A stretch of DNA of 64,000 nucleotides from Desulfobacteraceae bacterium CG2_30_51_40 (GCA_001874005.1 MNYJ01000022.1:1-64000); one strand, 5' to 3'. Counted from the stretch's first letter, positions 9,424-19,862 are shown. The notes: generated by a model from the sequence alone, not told the origin. Numbers and translations: made by a program.

Positions 9424-12400
9424 GGCACCGGGGCATGCGCGAGTTCGACATACTTTCCACCCCCCTTACCGGCACTCATCTCATTGAGGCAAGCGCGGGA
9501 ACCGGAAAGACCTATGCGATAGCGGGCCTTTTCCTGAGGCTTATCCTTGAAGGAAGGCTCTCTCCGGGAGATATTCTTGTTGTCACATTCACAAACGCTG
9601 CAACCGCCGAACTCAGGGACAGGGTTCGCGCTAAGATAAGGGATTGCCTGAGTTTTCTTTCCGGGGAAAGGATTTCCGATAAGGTCATAGAGGGGCTGGC
9701 CGAAGGGGTTGCCAACAGGAAAGAGGCCTCAATGAGGCTTAGAAGCGCGCTTCAGGGCTTCGATGAGGCCTCCATCCACACCATACACGGATTCTGTGGG
9801 CGGATACTCAGAGAAAACCCCTTTGAGAGCGGAACTCTCTTTGATACCAGAATGGTTACCGATCAAGATGAGCTTGTAATGGAGGTCATAAGGGACTTCT
9901 GGCGTATCCATCTGTCGGAGGAATCCCTCCTGTTTCTGTCCTATGCCCGCGGCCGGATCGGCATAGAGGGGCTCAGTTCATTTTACCGATCATTCTGCAA
10001 CCTCCCCGTGGCAGTTGTTGTTCCGGCCTGCGATAAACCGGATACAAAGGATCTGGAGAGGCGATTTCATGAAGCCTTCAATAAGGCCGCTTCTTTCTGG
10101 AAGGATTGCCGGGATGAAGTTTCAGCTTTGCTTTCAGGCTTTGAGGGCCTCAACAGGAGAAGCTATCCTGCGGGCAAAATGGAAGGCCTGATCAGGGACA
10201 TGGATCGGTTCCTAAGCGGAGAGCTTCTTGGGATAAGCCTTTTTCCCTCGGCGCATAAATTCGGCCTGGACTATATCAGGTCATCAACCAGGAAGGGTTT
10301 CTCACCTCCCGGTCACGCTTTTTTTAATTTATGGGACGAATTAATGGAGCTTAAGACCAGCCTTGAAAGGGCATTTGAGGACTCCGTCATGGCCCTGCAG
10401 AGGAGCTTTTTTGAATATGCGGGAGGTGAGCTTTTAAAAAGGAAGGCCGCCGGAAACATCGCCTATTTCGATGATCTCCTCACCGGGCTCCAAAGGGCAC
10501 TCCAGGGAGAGGGGGGGGAGAGACTCGCAGGGGCTGTAGCAGGAAGGTTCAAGGCTGCGCTCATTGATGAATTCCAGGATACCGATCCTGTCCAGTATGA
10601 GATATTTAAAAAGGTCTTTTCACGGGATGACAGGGCACTTTTTTTGATCGGAGATCCAAAACAGGCAATCTACGGATTCCGCGGGGCCGATATATTTACC
10701 TATATGAGGGCCTCCCGCGACTTGACGGCCAAGAGCACCCTGACGGAAAACTGGCGTTCCCATCCATTGCTTATAAAGGCGGTAAACGCGTTATTCGGTC
10801 TCTGCGAGAGGCCCTTTGTATTTGATGAGATACCCTTTAGAGCCGCGCAGGCGGCAAAGGGAAAAAAGCAAGATGAACTTATAATTGACGGGATGAGCCC
10901 TGAGCCTTTCAGCATCTGGTATCTCGAAAGGGAGGGGGAAAACGCTTCCGGTGACTACCTCAACAAGGCGGATGCATCAAAAATCATTGTCAGCTCGGTT
11001 TCCTCCGAGATAGCACGACTGATTTTGCTCGGAAGGCGGGGAAAGGCATTCATAGGCGGTCGCCCTCTGGTTGAGAATGATATAGCCGTACTGGTAAGGA
11101 AAAACTTTGAGGCGGATATGATCAAGGCGGCCCTTTCGCGGCTCGGCGTCCCGGCCGTCTTGAATCAGACGGGGAGCGTTTTTGCCACCGATGAGGCCTC
11201 TGAAATGGAAAGGCTCCTTAATGCGATAGCAAGACCCGGCAATATCGGTGCACTCAAGGCCGCTCTTGCCTCAGGTATGCTGGGGTTAAAGGCAGAGGAC
11301 CTCGATGGGCCTGGGGAATCGGGCGATTTTCTGGACGCGTGGATATCCGTCTTCAGGGGCTATGGGGAAATCTGGGCTTCCAGAGGCTTTATCTCCATGT
11401 TCAGAGGGTTCATGGCGGAAAACCATGTCATTGAAAGGCTTGCGTCCCTGCCGGATGGGGAGAGGCGGGCCACTAACATCCTCCATCTGGCTGAACTCCT
11501 GCACAAGGCGTCGCTGGAGCAGGGAAGAGGCGTGAACGGACTTATTAGCTGGCTTACCGAAAAAAGAGGGTCAGACCTTACCGCGAGCGACGAATATCAG
11601 CTCAGGCTGGAAAGCGACGAACGGGCGGTCAAGATAGTCACAGTGCACAGGAGTAAGGGCCTGCAGTACCCGGTTGTATTCTGTCCATTCATGTGGGCCG
11701 CCACGCCAAGCGCAGGGAAAAAGGGGCCGCCCGCCCTGTTTCACAATGAAAATGGAACAATGGTATTGGACATAGGCTCGGGGGAGATAGAAAAAAATCT
11801 TGATGAAGCTAAGAAGGAGGCCCTTGCCGAAGACCTGAGAGTCCTCTATGTCGCCCTCACAAGGGCGTGCAACCGGTGTTATCTGGTCTGGGCCTCAAAC
11901 GGCGGTAAGGCGCAATCCGCGCTTGATTTCCTGGTGAGCGGGACCGGTGGCGGGCCTTTTCTCGGGCCGTCGGCAGAGCCTGCGATGAGCATGCCGGGGG
12001 GCACGGATAAGGTCACATCAGATACCTCCATTCCGGCAAGGCTCAGGGCGCTGGCGCAATCCGCAGCAGGGGCCATAAAGGTCGAAACCATCCCCGAAGG
12101 GGCGTCTTATCATGTCGGACGCTCTGAGGCGCCCCGGCATCTTTTCTGCAGATCATTCGGAGGCCTTTCTTACAATTATCCGAGGATTGCAAGTTTTACC
12201 GCTCTTACCGGATATGACTCCGGGTCTGAGGGCCCAGGTTATGACGAGGCCGCAGGACAAGAGGAACTTGAAGGATCAATAGAGACCGATGAGCAAAGCT
12301 CCAGCGGGCTTGAGCCAGTCTATCAAACCATGGAACTATCGGGCGGCGCGACACATGACTATCCGCAGCAGGCAGGTTCCGGTTTAAGGGAGGCTGCGGA

Positions 12401-13286
12401 GCGGGAAGGTGGGCCGGGGGCTTCTGAGATACTGAGAGGTTCAGAGTTACCCGGGCTTGATCGGCCGGCCTTACCGCGCTTGGATAGCTATGCAGCATCG
12501 GCGGATACAATGGGTATCGAACAGTTTCCCAGGGGGGAAAGGGCAGGGGTATTACTTCACGACATACTTGAGAGCATAGATTTCGCTCCCGAGGCGGCGG
12601 AAAAAAGAATGATTGTGGTGAGAAACAGGCTTCGTGCGCATGGTTTTGAGCCGTTATGGGAAGTTATTCTTTGCGAACTTATTGAAAGGGCGTTGGATAA
12701 GCCTTTGCCCTGCCGGGAAGGTGAGATCAGGCTCTCCACGGTCAGAATGAAGGAAAGGGTGAGCGAGATGGAGTTCTGTTTCCCGCTTGGCGCCATATCT
12801 CCTCAAAGTCTTGCAGGGGCCGTGGCCCCTTTTGCCGGGAGGCGTGATTATGGCTCGGCGAAAAAAGAGAAAACCATGTGGAGCCTCCCGGCAGATTTTC
12901 CTGAAAGGGTGGCTAATCTTGGGTTTTCAAAGATAAGAGGGTTTATGAAGGGCGCCGTGGACCTTGTCTTCAGATCAGAGGGCAGGTTCTACCTTCTGGA
13001 CTGGAAGAGTAACTACCTGGGAGAAGGTCCTCTCTCATACGGCCGGGAAGCGCTCGAAGGAGCTATGTCCGAGCACCACTATCATCTGCAGTACCTCATA
13101 TACCTTGCCGCCCTTCACCGTTTTTTGCAACTGCGGCTTCCGGGCTACGGTTACGACAGGCACTTCGGATGCGTATTTTATGTGTTTTTGAGGGGGCTTT
13201 CCTCTGAAACCGGAGGCGTCTACCGGACAAGACCCCCGGCGGAACTTTTGGATAGGCTATGCAACCTTATGATGAATCGCACATGA
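9420..13286 (+). CDS. recB: Exodeoxyribonuclease V beta subunit RecB
   Basis: Walker A ASAGTGKTYAI; UvrD-type motifs DEFQDTDPVQY, GDPKQAIYGFRGAD, VALTRA; nuclease GAVDLVF...LLDWKSNYLG. Confidence 0.95.
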   Translation: MRHRGMREFDILSTPLTGTHLIEASAGTGKTYAIAGLFLRLILEGRLSPGDILVVTFTNAATAELRDRVRAKIRDCLSFLSGERISDKVIEGLAEGVANRKEASMRLRSALQGFDEASIHTIHGFCGRILRENPFESGTLFDTRMVTDQDELVMEVIRDFWRIHLSEESLLFLSYARGRIGIEGLSSFYRSFCNLPVAVVVPACDKPDTKDLERRFHEAFNKAASFWKDCRDEVSALLSGFEGLNRRSYPAGKMEGLIRDMDRFLSGELLGISLFPSAHKFGLDYIRSSTRKGFSPPGHAFFNLWDELMELKTSLERAFEDSVMALQRSFFEYAGGELLKRKAAGNIAYFDDLLTGLQRALQGEGGERLAGAVAGRFKAALIDEFQDTDPVQYEIFKKVFSRDDRALFLIGDPKQAIYGFRGADIFTYMRASRDLTAKSTLTENWRSHPLLIKAVNALFGLCERPFVFDEIPFRAAQAAKGKKQDELIIDGMSPEPFSIWYLEREGENASGDYLNKADASKIIVSSVSSEIARLILLGRRGKAFIGGRPLVENDIAVLVRKNFEADMIKAALSRLGVPAVLNQTGSVFATDEASEMERLLNAIARPGNIGALKAALASGMLGLKAEDLDGPGESGDFLDAWISVFRGYGEIWASRGFISMFRGFMAENHVIERLASLPDGERRATNILHLAELLHKASLEQGRGVNGLISWLTEKRGSDLTASDEYQLRLESDERAVKIVTVHRSKGLQYPVVFCPFMWAATPSAGKKGPPALFHNENGTMVLDIGSGEIEKNLDEAKKEALAEDLRVLYVALTRACNRCYLVWASNGGKAQSALDFLVSGTGGGPFLGPSAEPAMSMPGGTDKVTSDTSIPARLRALAQSAAGAIKVETIPEGASYHVGRSEAPRHLFCRSFGGLSYNYPRIASFTALTGYDSGSEGPGYDEAAGQEELEGSIETDEQSSSGLEPVYQTMELSGGATHDYPQQAGSGLREAAEREGGPGASEILRGSELPGLDRPALPRLDSYAASADTMGIEQFPRGERAGVLLHDILESIDFAPEAAEKRMIVVRNRLRAHGFEPLWEVILCELIERALDKPLPCREGEIRLSTVRMKERVSEMEFCFPLGAISPQSLAGAVAPFAGRRDYGSAKKEKTMWSLPADFPERVANLGFSKIRGFMKGAVDLVFRSEGRFYLLDWKSNYLGEGPLSYGREALEGAMSEHHYHLQYLIYLAALHRFLQLRLPGYGYDRHFGCVFYVFLRGLSSETGGVYRTRPPAELLDRLCNLMMNRT

Positions 13287-15139
13287 CGAGCGACGCACAG
13301 CTTTCCTCACTTGATCTTGGATTTGCGCGCTTTATGGAGGAGCTGAGCGGCTCCGTCTCAAGGGAACTCCATAGGGCTGCCGCGCTGGTGAGCCGCGCCA
13401 CAAGACACGGCCATATATGCCTTGATCTCAAGGAAACAGCCGGGCTAAGCTTTCCTGAGGAAGGGGCGGATTACCCCGTAAGGTGGGCCGCTGTGCTTCT
13501 TGAAAGCGGAGTCGTAGGCAGACCCGGGGAATATAAACCACTGATACTGGATGATGCGAACAGACTTTATCTCTACAGATACTGGGATTACGAAAGAAGT
13601 CTTGCGGAGAGTTTCCTGTCCATGGCGTCAATGGGAGCCAAGGATTTGTCCTCCGAGATGGGCCTGCGGCTCAATGCGGCATTCCCGGATAAAGACTCCG
13701 AGCCGGCAGACCTCCAGAAGGCGGCGGCCTATATCGCCCTTACCAGACGGCTATGCGTAATAAGTGGAGGCCCGGGAACCGGAAAGACATGGACCGTGGC
13801 CGCGATTCTTGCCCTGGAGCTTTTTCAGCAGGATACGCTGAGAATAAAGCTGGCAGCCCCTACCGGCAAGGCTGCGGCAAGGCTTCAGGAATCAATTTCA
13901 GCGGTTTTGCAAAGGGATATCGAATGCTTCGGCAGGCTCCCGGCACACGTGCTCGGCCGCGTGCCGAAGGAGGCAACCACCATCCACAGACTCCTTGGAT
14001 CGGTTGAAGGCTCTCCTTACTTTATCTACAATATAAAAAATAAACTGCCAATTGACCTTCTTGTGATAGATGAAGCTTCAATGGTAGATATTGCCTTGAT
14101 GTCAAAGCTCGTGCAGGCCCTTCCTAGTCACGCCGGGCTGATACTTCTGGGCGACAGAAATCAGCTCGCATCCGTTGAGGCCGGGGCCGTGCTGGGCGAT
14201 ATATGCCATGGAATCGAGCTTACGGGCCTTTCCCTTAACTTCATAGCCTCCTATGAGAGGATAGCGGGCAGGAGATTTGAAGACCCGGGGATGATCCCTT
14301 CCTCTTACACATATTCTTCCGGAGGAGCCGATCACAAGGATCAGGCGGGCCGCCTGAGGGATTCCATGCTGGAACTCAGGCGAAACTACCGCTTCGGGGC
14401 CCGGAGTGCAATAGGCATAGTCAGCAGATCCGTAAAGGAAGGGATGGCTGACGAGATCATTGATCTTCCGGCAAAAGGGGGCGACGGCTCAGTGCAATGG
14501 TCGCGGCTTCCAGGGAAAGGCAATCTTAAAAATGCCCTCAAACCTGTTGTGCTCAGGGCCTGGGCCGCTTATCTTGCGTGTAATGATCCCTATGAGATGC
14601 TGGTGCGATTCGATGAGCTGAGAATCCTCTGCGCCGTGAGAGGCGGCCCTTACGGGGTTGAAAGGGTAAACGCGCTTGTCGGGGAGATACTCAGAGAAGC
14701 GGGCCTGACAGGCCGAGGCGGTATCTGGTATAAAGGAAGGCCCGTAATGATAACGGAAAACGATTATTCTTTAAGGCTTTTTAACGGAGACGTGGGAATT
14801 GCTTTCAACTCTCAAACGGTAGACTCAGGTCTAAAGGTATTTTTCCGTTCTCAAGGACAAGCGACAAGGAGCTTTCTACCATACAGGCTGCCTTTTCATG
14901 AGACGGTATTTGCAACGACCGTACACAAAAGCCAGGGGTCGGAATTTGAAAATGTCCTCCTTATAATACCTGACAGGGACGCCCCGATCCTTACAAGAGA
15001 ACTTCTATATACCGGTATAACCCGGGCTAGGAAAAGAGTTGACATCTGGGGAGAAAGGTCAATCATCCGGACGGCGGTATCGAGAAGAATAGAGAGGAAC
15101 AGCGGGCTAAGGGATGCACTGTGGAAAGGGGCGCAGTGA
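13259..15139 (+). CDS. recD: Exodeoxyribonuclease V alpha subunit RecD
   Basis: GGPGTGKTWTVAAIL, DEASMVDIALMSKL, GDRNQLASVEAG, TTVHKSQGSEF, YTGITRARK. Confidence 0.95.
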   Translation: MQPYDESHMTSDAQLSSLDLGFARFMEELSGSVSRELHRAAALVSRATRHGHICLDLKETAGLSFPEEGADYPVRWAAVLLESGVVGRPGEYKPLILDDANRLYLYRYWDYERSLAESFLSMASMGAKDLSSEMGLRLNAAFPDKDSEPADLQKAAAYIALTRRLCVISGGPGTGKTWTVAAILALELFQQDTLRIKLAAPTGKAAARLQESISAVLQRDIECFGRLPAHVLGRVPKEATTIHRLLGSVEGSPYFIYNIKNKLPIDLLVIDEASMVDIALMSKLVQALPSHAGLILLGDRNQLASVEAGAVLGDICHGIELTGLSLNFIASYERIAGRRFEDPGMIPSSYTYSSGGADHKDQAGRLRDSMLELRRNYRFGARSAIGIVSRSVKEGMADEIIDLPAKGGDGSVQWSRLPGKGNLKNALKPVVLRAWAAYLACNDPYEMLVRFDELRILCAVRGGPYGVERVNALVGEILREAGLTGRGGIWYKGRPVMITENDYSLRLFNGDVGIAFNSQTVDSGLKVFFRSQGQATRSFLPYRLPFHETVFATTVHKSQGSEFENVLLIIPDRDAPILTRELLYTGITRARKRVDIWGERSIIRTAVSRRIERNSGLRDALWKGAQ

Positions 15140-15186
15140 TGGGGCTATCGGAGAGGAGGCGATAATCATACCACTTCTCCCCCGCG

Positions 15187-15275
15187 TGTGGGGCCGCAAT
15201 AGCAATCGGAAAGAAAAGGCCGGGCTTGTCGTTAAGAGGCGATCCCGGCCTTGATTCCAGGGAAACAGGATGTTG
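15187..15275. repeat. GATCGG-palindrome dispersed repeat, copy A (degenerate)
   Basis: gggccgcaatagcaatcgg..ggccgggcttgtcgttaagaggcgatcccgg resembles copies at 27249 and 48106. Confidence 0.55.
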
Positions 15276-15402
15276 AATTTTAACGAAAAAGCAGAAATAG
15301 GCATCCCGCATTAATCATTTGTATGCGGAGGCAAACTGTGTAAAAATATGGTAATTACTCAGGTTCAAAGTTCAGGGGTTCACGGTTCAAGGTTAGAGAG
15401 CG

Positions 15403-15539
15403 GTGAACATTGAGCGGTTTGAAGATATTGAGGCCTGGCAACCGGCACGTGAATTCACCCGGAAACTGTACCGTTTAACAAAGAAGCCAGGATTGACATA
15501 TTCATCAACTATCTCAAGAAATATGAAAAAGCCAACTAA
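15403..15539 (+). pseudogene. Remnant of a four-helix-bundle / S23 (23S rRNA IVS) protein gene
   Basis: N-terminus VNIERFEDIEAWQPAREFTRKLYRLTKKPG followed out of frame by IDIFINYLKKYEKAN-stop (family-like C-terminus); GGTTCA repeats upstream (15361-15393). Confidence 0.65.
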
Positions 15540-15597
15540 CCGTGGACCTGACAACCTGAGCAGCTGCAATAATTTTTGGGATGTAGGGAGAAATGCC

Positions 15598-16797
15598 ATG
15601 ACGAACTATGTAATCGTAGGAAACGGCGTAGCAGGAACGACAGCGGCCGAGCAGATCAGAAAGCGAGACAAAGAAGGCGTAATAACCATTTTCTCCGATG
15701 AAGAGATACCTTTTTACTGGAGGATAAGGCTGAATGAGTACCTTGCCGGAGAGATTACCCGCGAGGGGCTTATGGCCAAAAAGGAGGGCTGGTACAAGGA
15801 TAACCTTATAGACCTGAGGCTCGCTAGTCCTGTAAAGGGCGGAGAAGCAAAGTCCCTTTTTACTGCCGGCAATGAGAAAGTCCCCTTTGACAAGCTCCTT
15901 ATCGCAGCCGGCAGCCGGGCCTTTGTCCCTCCCGTCAAAGGGGCGGACAAGAAAGGGGTATTTACTCTTCGCTCTTTTAGGGATGTAAAGGCCATATCTG
16001 AGGCTGCGGCCAGGTCGCCCGAGGCGGTATTAATAGGAGGAGGGCTCCTCGGACTGGAGGCCGGCAATGCCCTCAGGAAACTGGGTCTCAAGGTGAAGGT
16101 GGTGGAATTCTTTCCGAGGCTCCTCCCCAGGCAGCTTGACGTGGAGGGAGCAAAGAGGCTCCAGGTCCTGTTGGAGGGTATGGGGTTTTCTTTCCGTCTC
16201 GGGGCCAAAACGAGTCATATCGCAGGGGCACAAAAGGCGGAGGGTGTTGTGCTTGAAGGCGGTGAGGAGATATCCGGGGGGATGGTTATCATTTCCGCCG
16301 GGGTCCGCCCCGATCTTGAGCTTGCAGGCAGCCTGGGACTTGAAAAGGATAAAGGAGTCAAGGTTGACGAGTACATGAAAACAAGCATGGAGGATGTGTT
16401 TGCCGCCGGCGATGTAGTGGAATTCAAGGGTATGACTTACGGCATCTGGCCTGCGGCCATGGAGCAGGGCAGGGTGGCCGGAATAAACATGACGGGGGGA
16501 AGCGAGGTATATAAAGGTACCACCATGGCAAATACCCTCAAGGTGGCTGGGATAGATCTGGCCTCCGCCGGAGACATTGATGCAGAAGGGAAACGTGAGA
16601 CGACCCTCTACGTGGGTGAGGGGCTTTATAAAAAAGTGGTATTTGATCAGGGCCGGATCATCGGATGCATCATGCTGGGAGATACTGATGGATTTAACTC
16701 AGTGACAAGACTTATGTCCCAAAAAACAGATGTTTCAAACATAAAGGAGAAGATCCTTTCAAAGGGGTTTGATTTTGCGGGCATTTCAGGTAAATAA
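15598..16797 (+). CDS. NAD(P)/FAD-dependent oxidoreductase (pyridine nucleotide-disulfide oxidoreductase class I-like)
   Basis: MTNYVIVGNGVAGTTAAEQIR; VLIGGGLLGLEAGNAL; VFAAGDVVEF. ATG 15598 with SD; ORF-track extension to 15403 is the S23 remnant. Confidence 0.85.
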   Translation: MTNYVIVGNGVAGTTAAEQIRKRDKEGVITIFSDEEIPFYWRIRLNEYLAGEITREGLMAKKEGWYKDNLIDLRLASPVKGGEAKSLFTAGNEKVPFDKLLIAAGSRAFVPPVKGADKKGVFTLRSFRDVKAISEAAARSPEAVLIGGGLLGLEAGNALRKLGLKVKVVEFFPRLLPRQLDVEGAKRLQVLLEGMGFSFRLGAKTSHIAGAQKAEGVVLEGGEEISGGMVIISAGVRPDLELAGSLGLEKDKGVKVDEYMKTSMEDVFAAGDVVEFKGMTYGIWPAAMEQGRVAGINMTGGSEVYKGTTMANTLKVAGIDLASAGDIDAEGKRETTLYVGEGLYKKVVFDQGRIIGCIMLGDTDGFNSVTRLMSQKTDVSNIKEKILSKGFDFAGISGK

Positions 16798-16821
16798 TTC
16801 TCCGGATATTGGGGTTGATCC

Positions 16822-18273
16822 ATGAGGGCGATCCTTGTCGCTGCAGAAGATGGGGAGGCGGCAAAGGCTGTCAAGGCCTCCTTCAGGGGGCAGTACAGGG
16901 TTGAAACGGCCTGGAGCAGAGAGACCTGCGAGCAGCTCTTTGCAAAGGCAAAGTATGATTTCCTTTTTATAGACCTTGACTTCCTGGCCCCGTCGGCTGA
17001 CTCCTCTGAAGGTATAGGGGACTATGCCCAGGCGCTGCAGAAATACCGGCAGGCTGTTCCCCATGCCGAGATAGTGGTTATGGGTCCGCCTGACAGAATA
17101 AGGGATGCGGTGATGGCGGTAAAGGCCGGAGCCAGCAACTACATTACTTATCCCGTCAACGCAGAGGAACTCCGTTACATGACGGAGAGCATCCGCAGGG
17201 CGGCACTGATGCAGTCAGAGCTTAATTACCTCAGAGACAGGTTCTGGCGCCGGGACTCTCTTGAGGTAGTAAAGACAAGAAGCCCGGTAATGATGAAGGT
17301 GTTTCAAAAGGTTCGCTCGGTCGCCCCGACAAAGACGAGTGTTCTGTTAACAGGGGAGACCGGCACAGGAAAGGGACTGCTTGCAAAACTCCTGCACAGT
17401 CACAGCAATAGAGCCGATTCCCAGTTCATAACCGTTCACTGCGGGGCGATTCCTGACAGCTTGCTTGAAAGCGAACTCTTCGGACATGAGAAGGGAGCCT
17501 TCACAGGGGCGGATAGAAGAAAACTGGGGAAGTTTGAGATCGCCAACAGGGGTACCATCTTCCTGGATGAGATAGGAACCATAACCCCCTCGGCCCAGAT
17601 AAAGCTTCTCCAGGTCCTCCAGGACAGAACCTTCCAGAGGCTAGGCGGCGAGTCAACTATTGAGGCCGACGTAAGGGTGATAGTGGCGACAAACAGTGAT
17701 CTTAAGACCATGAGCGACGAGGGGCTCTTCAGGAAAGATCTCTATTACAGACTCTGTGTCTTTCCCATAGAGGTGCCGCCCCTTAGAGAGAGAAAAGAGG
17801 ACATCCCCCACCTTGTAGAATGCTTCATAAGAGATATCAACGGCAAATATTCCAAGGGCATATTCAAGATTGATCCTGAGGTGCTGGAGGCATTTGATCA
17901 ATATGACTGGCCCGGCAACATCAGGGAACTTGAGAACCTTGTGGAACGGGCATATATACTTGAGGAGTCAAGCGTGCTTACGTCGGCCAGCTTTCCTGCG
18001 GAGATATTCGGGGAGCAGGGTAAAGGGATTCTGCCTGAAATTGATATATCACTGCCCATCTCTGCGGTGAGGAAAAAGGCTGTGGAGGCCGTGGAGTCTT
18101 CTTATCTTAAGGCAATGCTTGCCAGAAAGGAAGGCAGGCTGAACAGATCAGCCGAGGCGGCCGGAATCACCACAAGGCAGCTGCACAAGCTCCTAGCCAA
18201 ATACGGCATCAGGAAAGAAGACTTTAAGTGGGCGAATGAAAGGGATCACCATGAACAGGGTATTCATAGCTGA
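16822..18273 (+). CDS. Sigma-54-dependent transcriptional activator with degenerate receiver domain
   Basis: AAA+ GETGTGKGLL, GAFTGA, FLDEIG; C-terminal HTH (NRSAEAAGITTRQLHKLLAKYGI). Confidence 0.9.
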   Translation: MRAILVAAEDGEAAKAVKASFRGQYRVETAWSRETCEQLFAKAKYDFLFIDLDFLAPSADSSEGIGDYAQALQKYRQAVPHAEIVVMGPPDRIRDAVMAVKAGASNYITYPVNAEELRYMTESIRRAALMQSELNYLRDRFWRRDSLEVVKTRSPVMMKVFQKVRSVAPTKTSVLLTGETGTGKGLLAKLLHSHSNRADSQFITVHCGAIPDSLLESELFGHEKGAFTGADRRKLGKFEIANRGTIFLDEIGTITPSAQIKLLQVLQDRTFQRLGGESTIEADVRVIVATNSDLKTMSDEGLFRKDLYYRLCVFPIEVPPLRERKEDIPHLVECFIRDINGKYSKGIFKIDPEVLEAFDQYDWPGNIRELENLVERAYILEESSVLTSASFPAEIFGEQGKGILPEIDISLPISAVRKKAVEAVESSYLKAMLARKEGRLNRSAEAAGITTRQLHKLLAKYGIRKEDFKWANERDHHEQGIHS

Positions 18274-19696
18274 AAAAAGCGATGCCTGGCGGGAAGTTTT
18301 GAATGCCGCCCTCAAGGATGACTTCCATGTTACCATCTGGCCCAACGGAAAGGATTTCCATGAGATCCTCAAGAGCGATTATTACCATGTAATCATACTG
18401 GATTTGGAGGATTCCAGGGAGGAGAACTTCGACCTCCTGAGATGGATAAGATCATCCATACCCGCCACTCCGGTAATAATCACAAGCAGCACTGACAGGA
18501 CCGAGGTTGTAGTGAAGGCGGTGAAACAGGGCGCCTTCGACTTTGTGGTAAAGCCTTTTTCCGGCGCCAAGATATGCCACGCCGTCCAGCAGGCTATCGA
18601 GAACAGGAGCCTCAGAAACGAGGTAGAATACCTGCGCCATACCCAGGATATCGTATATGATTTCGGGCGTATAATCGCCTTTAGCCCCGTGATGAAATCG
18701 GTAGTAAATAACCTGAAGAAATTCGCCCAGACGGACTCCACCATACTTCTCACCGGTGAGACCGGAACAGGGAAGAGCTTCCTTTCAGGGACGATACACT
18801 TTAACAGCAGCAGAAGGGATAAGCCTTTTATCCATATCAATTGCGCCAACATACCTGAGACCCTTCTTGAAAGTGAACTCTTCGGCCACGAGAAAGGGGC
18901 CTTTACAGGCGCCAACAAGCTCAGGCTGGGTCGATTCGAGCAGGCCCATGGAGGCACGATATTTCTGGACGAGATCGGGGAGATAAGCCCCGCGATTCAG
19001 GCAAAGCTCCTGAGGGTTCTGGAAAATAAATCATTTGAGCGGGTGGGGGGAAACAGGACCATCCACTCGGACGTGAGGGTGATAGTCGCGACCAACCGTA
19101 ACCTGCAAGACCAGATAGCTTCCGGCAGGTTCCGCCAGGATCTCTATTACAGGATCAATGTACTGTCTCTCAGGCTTCCTCCTTTAAGGGAAAGAACTCA
19201 ATGCATTGAGCCTCTGGCCTACTGGATACTGGAGAAGGTGTGCGCAGGGCTCAAGAAGAGGATCGAGGCTTTCTCCGGAGAGTGCATGGACTGGATAAGG
19301 AGTTACCCATGGCCGGGAAACATCAGGCAGCTTTCCAACATGATAGAACGAGCGGTTATACTTGAGGAAGGAAGTGTTATAAGCCGCGAAAGTATCATGG
19401 TTACTGATCAGGAGGGGTCCCTGTTTTCATCGAGACCGGCCGCAGCCGGAGCATACGAGGTGCAGCCAGGGGGAGGCCCGGAGAGTGCTTATGGCAATCA
19501 GACACTGGAGGAGAGGGAGAGGGAGGCGATAATAAAAGCTCTGGAGAAAAGTCTTTGGATTCAAAAAGATGCAGCGCTTCTTCTGGGTGTAAGCCCCCGC
19601 TCACTTAATTACAAGATTAAGAAATTCGGTATCTCTCATGAAAGATGGAGAAAACACAGGCCCGAGAGTGAAGATCGTTATGATTACAAAGTATGA
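18251..19696 (+). CDS. Sigma-54-dependent response regulator (NtrC family)
   Basis: Receiver with VVKPF; GETGTGKSFL, HEKGAFTGANKL, FLDEIGEISP; C-terminal Fis-type HTH. Confidence 0.9.
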   Translation: MNRVFIAEKSDAWREVLNAALKDDFHVTIWPNGKDFHEILKSDYYHVIILDLEDSREENFDLLRWIRSSIPATPVIITSSTDRTEVVVKAVKQGAFDFVVKPFSGAKICHAVQQAIENRSLRNEVEYLRHTQDIVYDFGRIIAFSPVMKSVVNNLKKFAQTDSTILLTGETGTGKSFLSGTIHFNSSRRDKPFIHINCANIPETLLESELFGHEKGAFTGANKLRLGRFEQAHGGTIFLDEIGEISPAIQAKLLRVLENKSFERVGGNRTIHSDVRVIVATNRNLQDQIASGRFRQDLYYRINVLSLRLPPLRERTQCIEPLAYWILEKVCAGLKKRIEAFSGECMDWIRSYPWPGNIRQLSNMIERAVILEEGSVISRESIMVTDQEGSLFSSRPAAAGAYEVQPGGGPESAYGNQTLEEREREAIIKALEKSLWIQKDAALLLGVSPRSLNYKIKKFGISHERWRKHRPESEDRYDYKV

Positions 19697-19701
19697 ACTC
19701 A

Positions 19702-19834
19702 AAAATCCGGGGTAGGTGCGGCTTCAGCCGCATGGGAACCGTGCGTCCTGCGCCTGAAGGCGCACCTACAGAAGCTGTTTCTTGGTCTGCGCAAAGCCAT
19801 CTTCCCAATTATTGAGCTGATACATTACAAAGAT
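19702..19834 (-). repeat. REP/BIME-like repeat with conserved leader, copy 1
   Basis: GTAGGTGCGGCTTCAGCCGCA and (inverted) GTAGGTGCGCCTTCAGGCGCA hairpins, then leader (opposite strand GTATCAGCTCAATAATTGGGAAGATGGCTTTGCGCAGACC). Matches 38360-38485 inverted. Confidence 0.8.
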
Positions 19835-19862
19835 GAACAGCAATAACTGCTAGGAGTTAAGG

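Noticed and set aside
15063-15311. Minus-strand ORFs at 15063-15311 and 15107-15304 after recD
   Set aside because: Derived from recD antisense and repeat copy A; shared pseudo-peptide with the other repeats.
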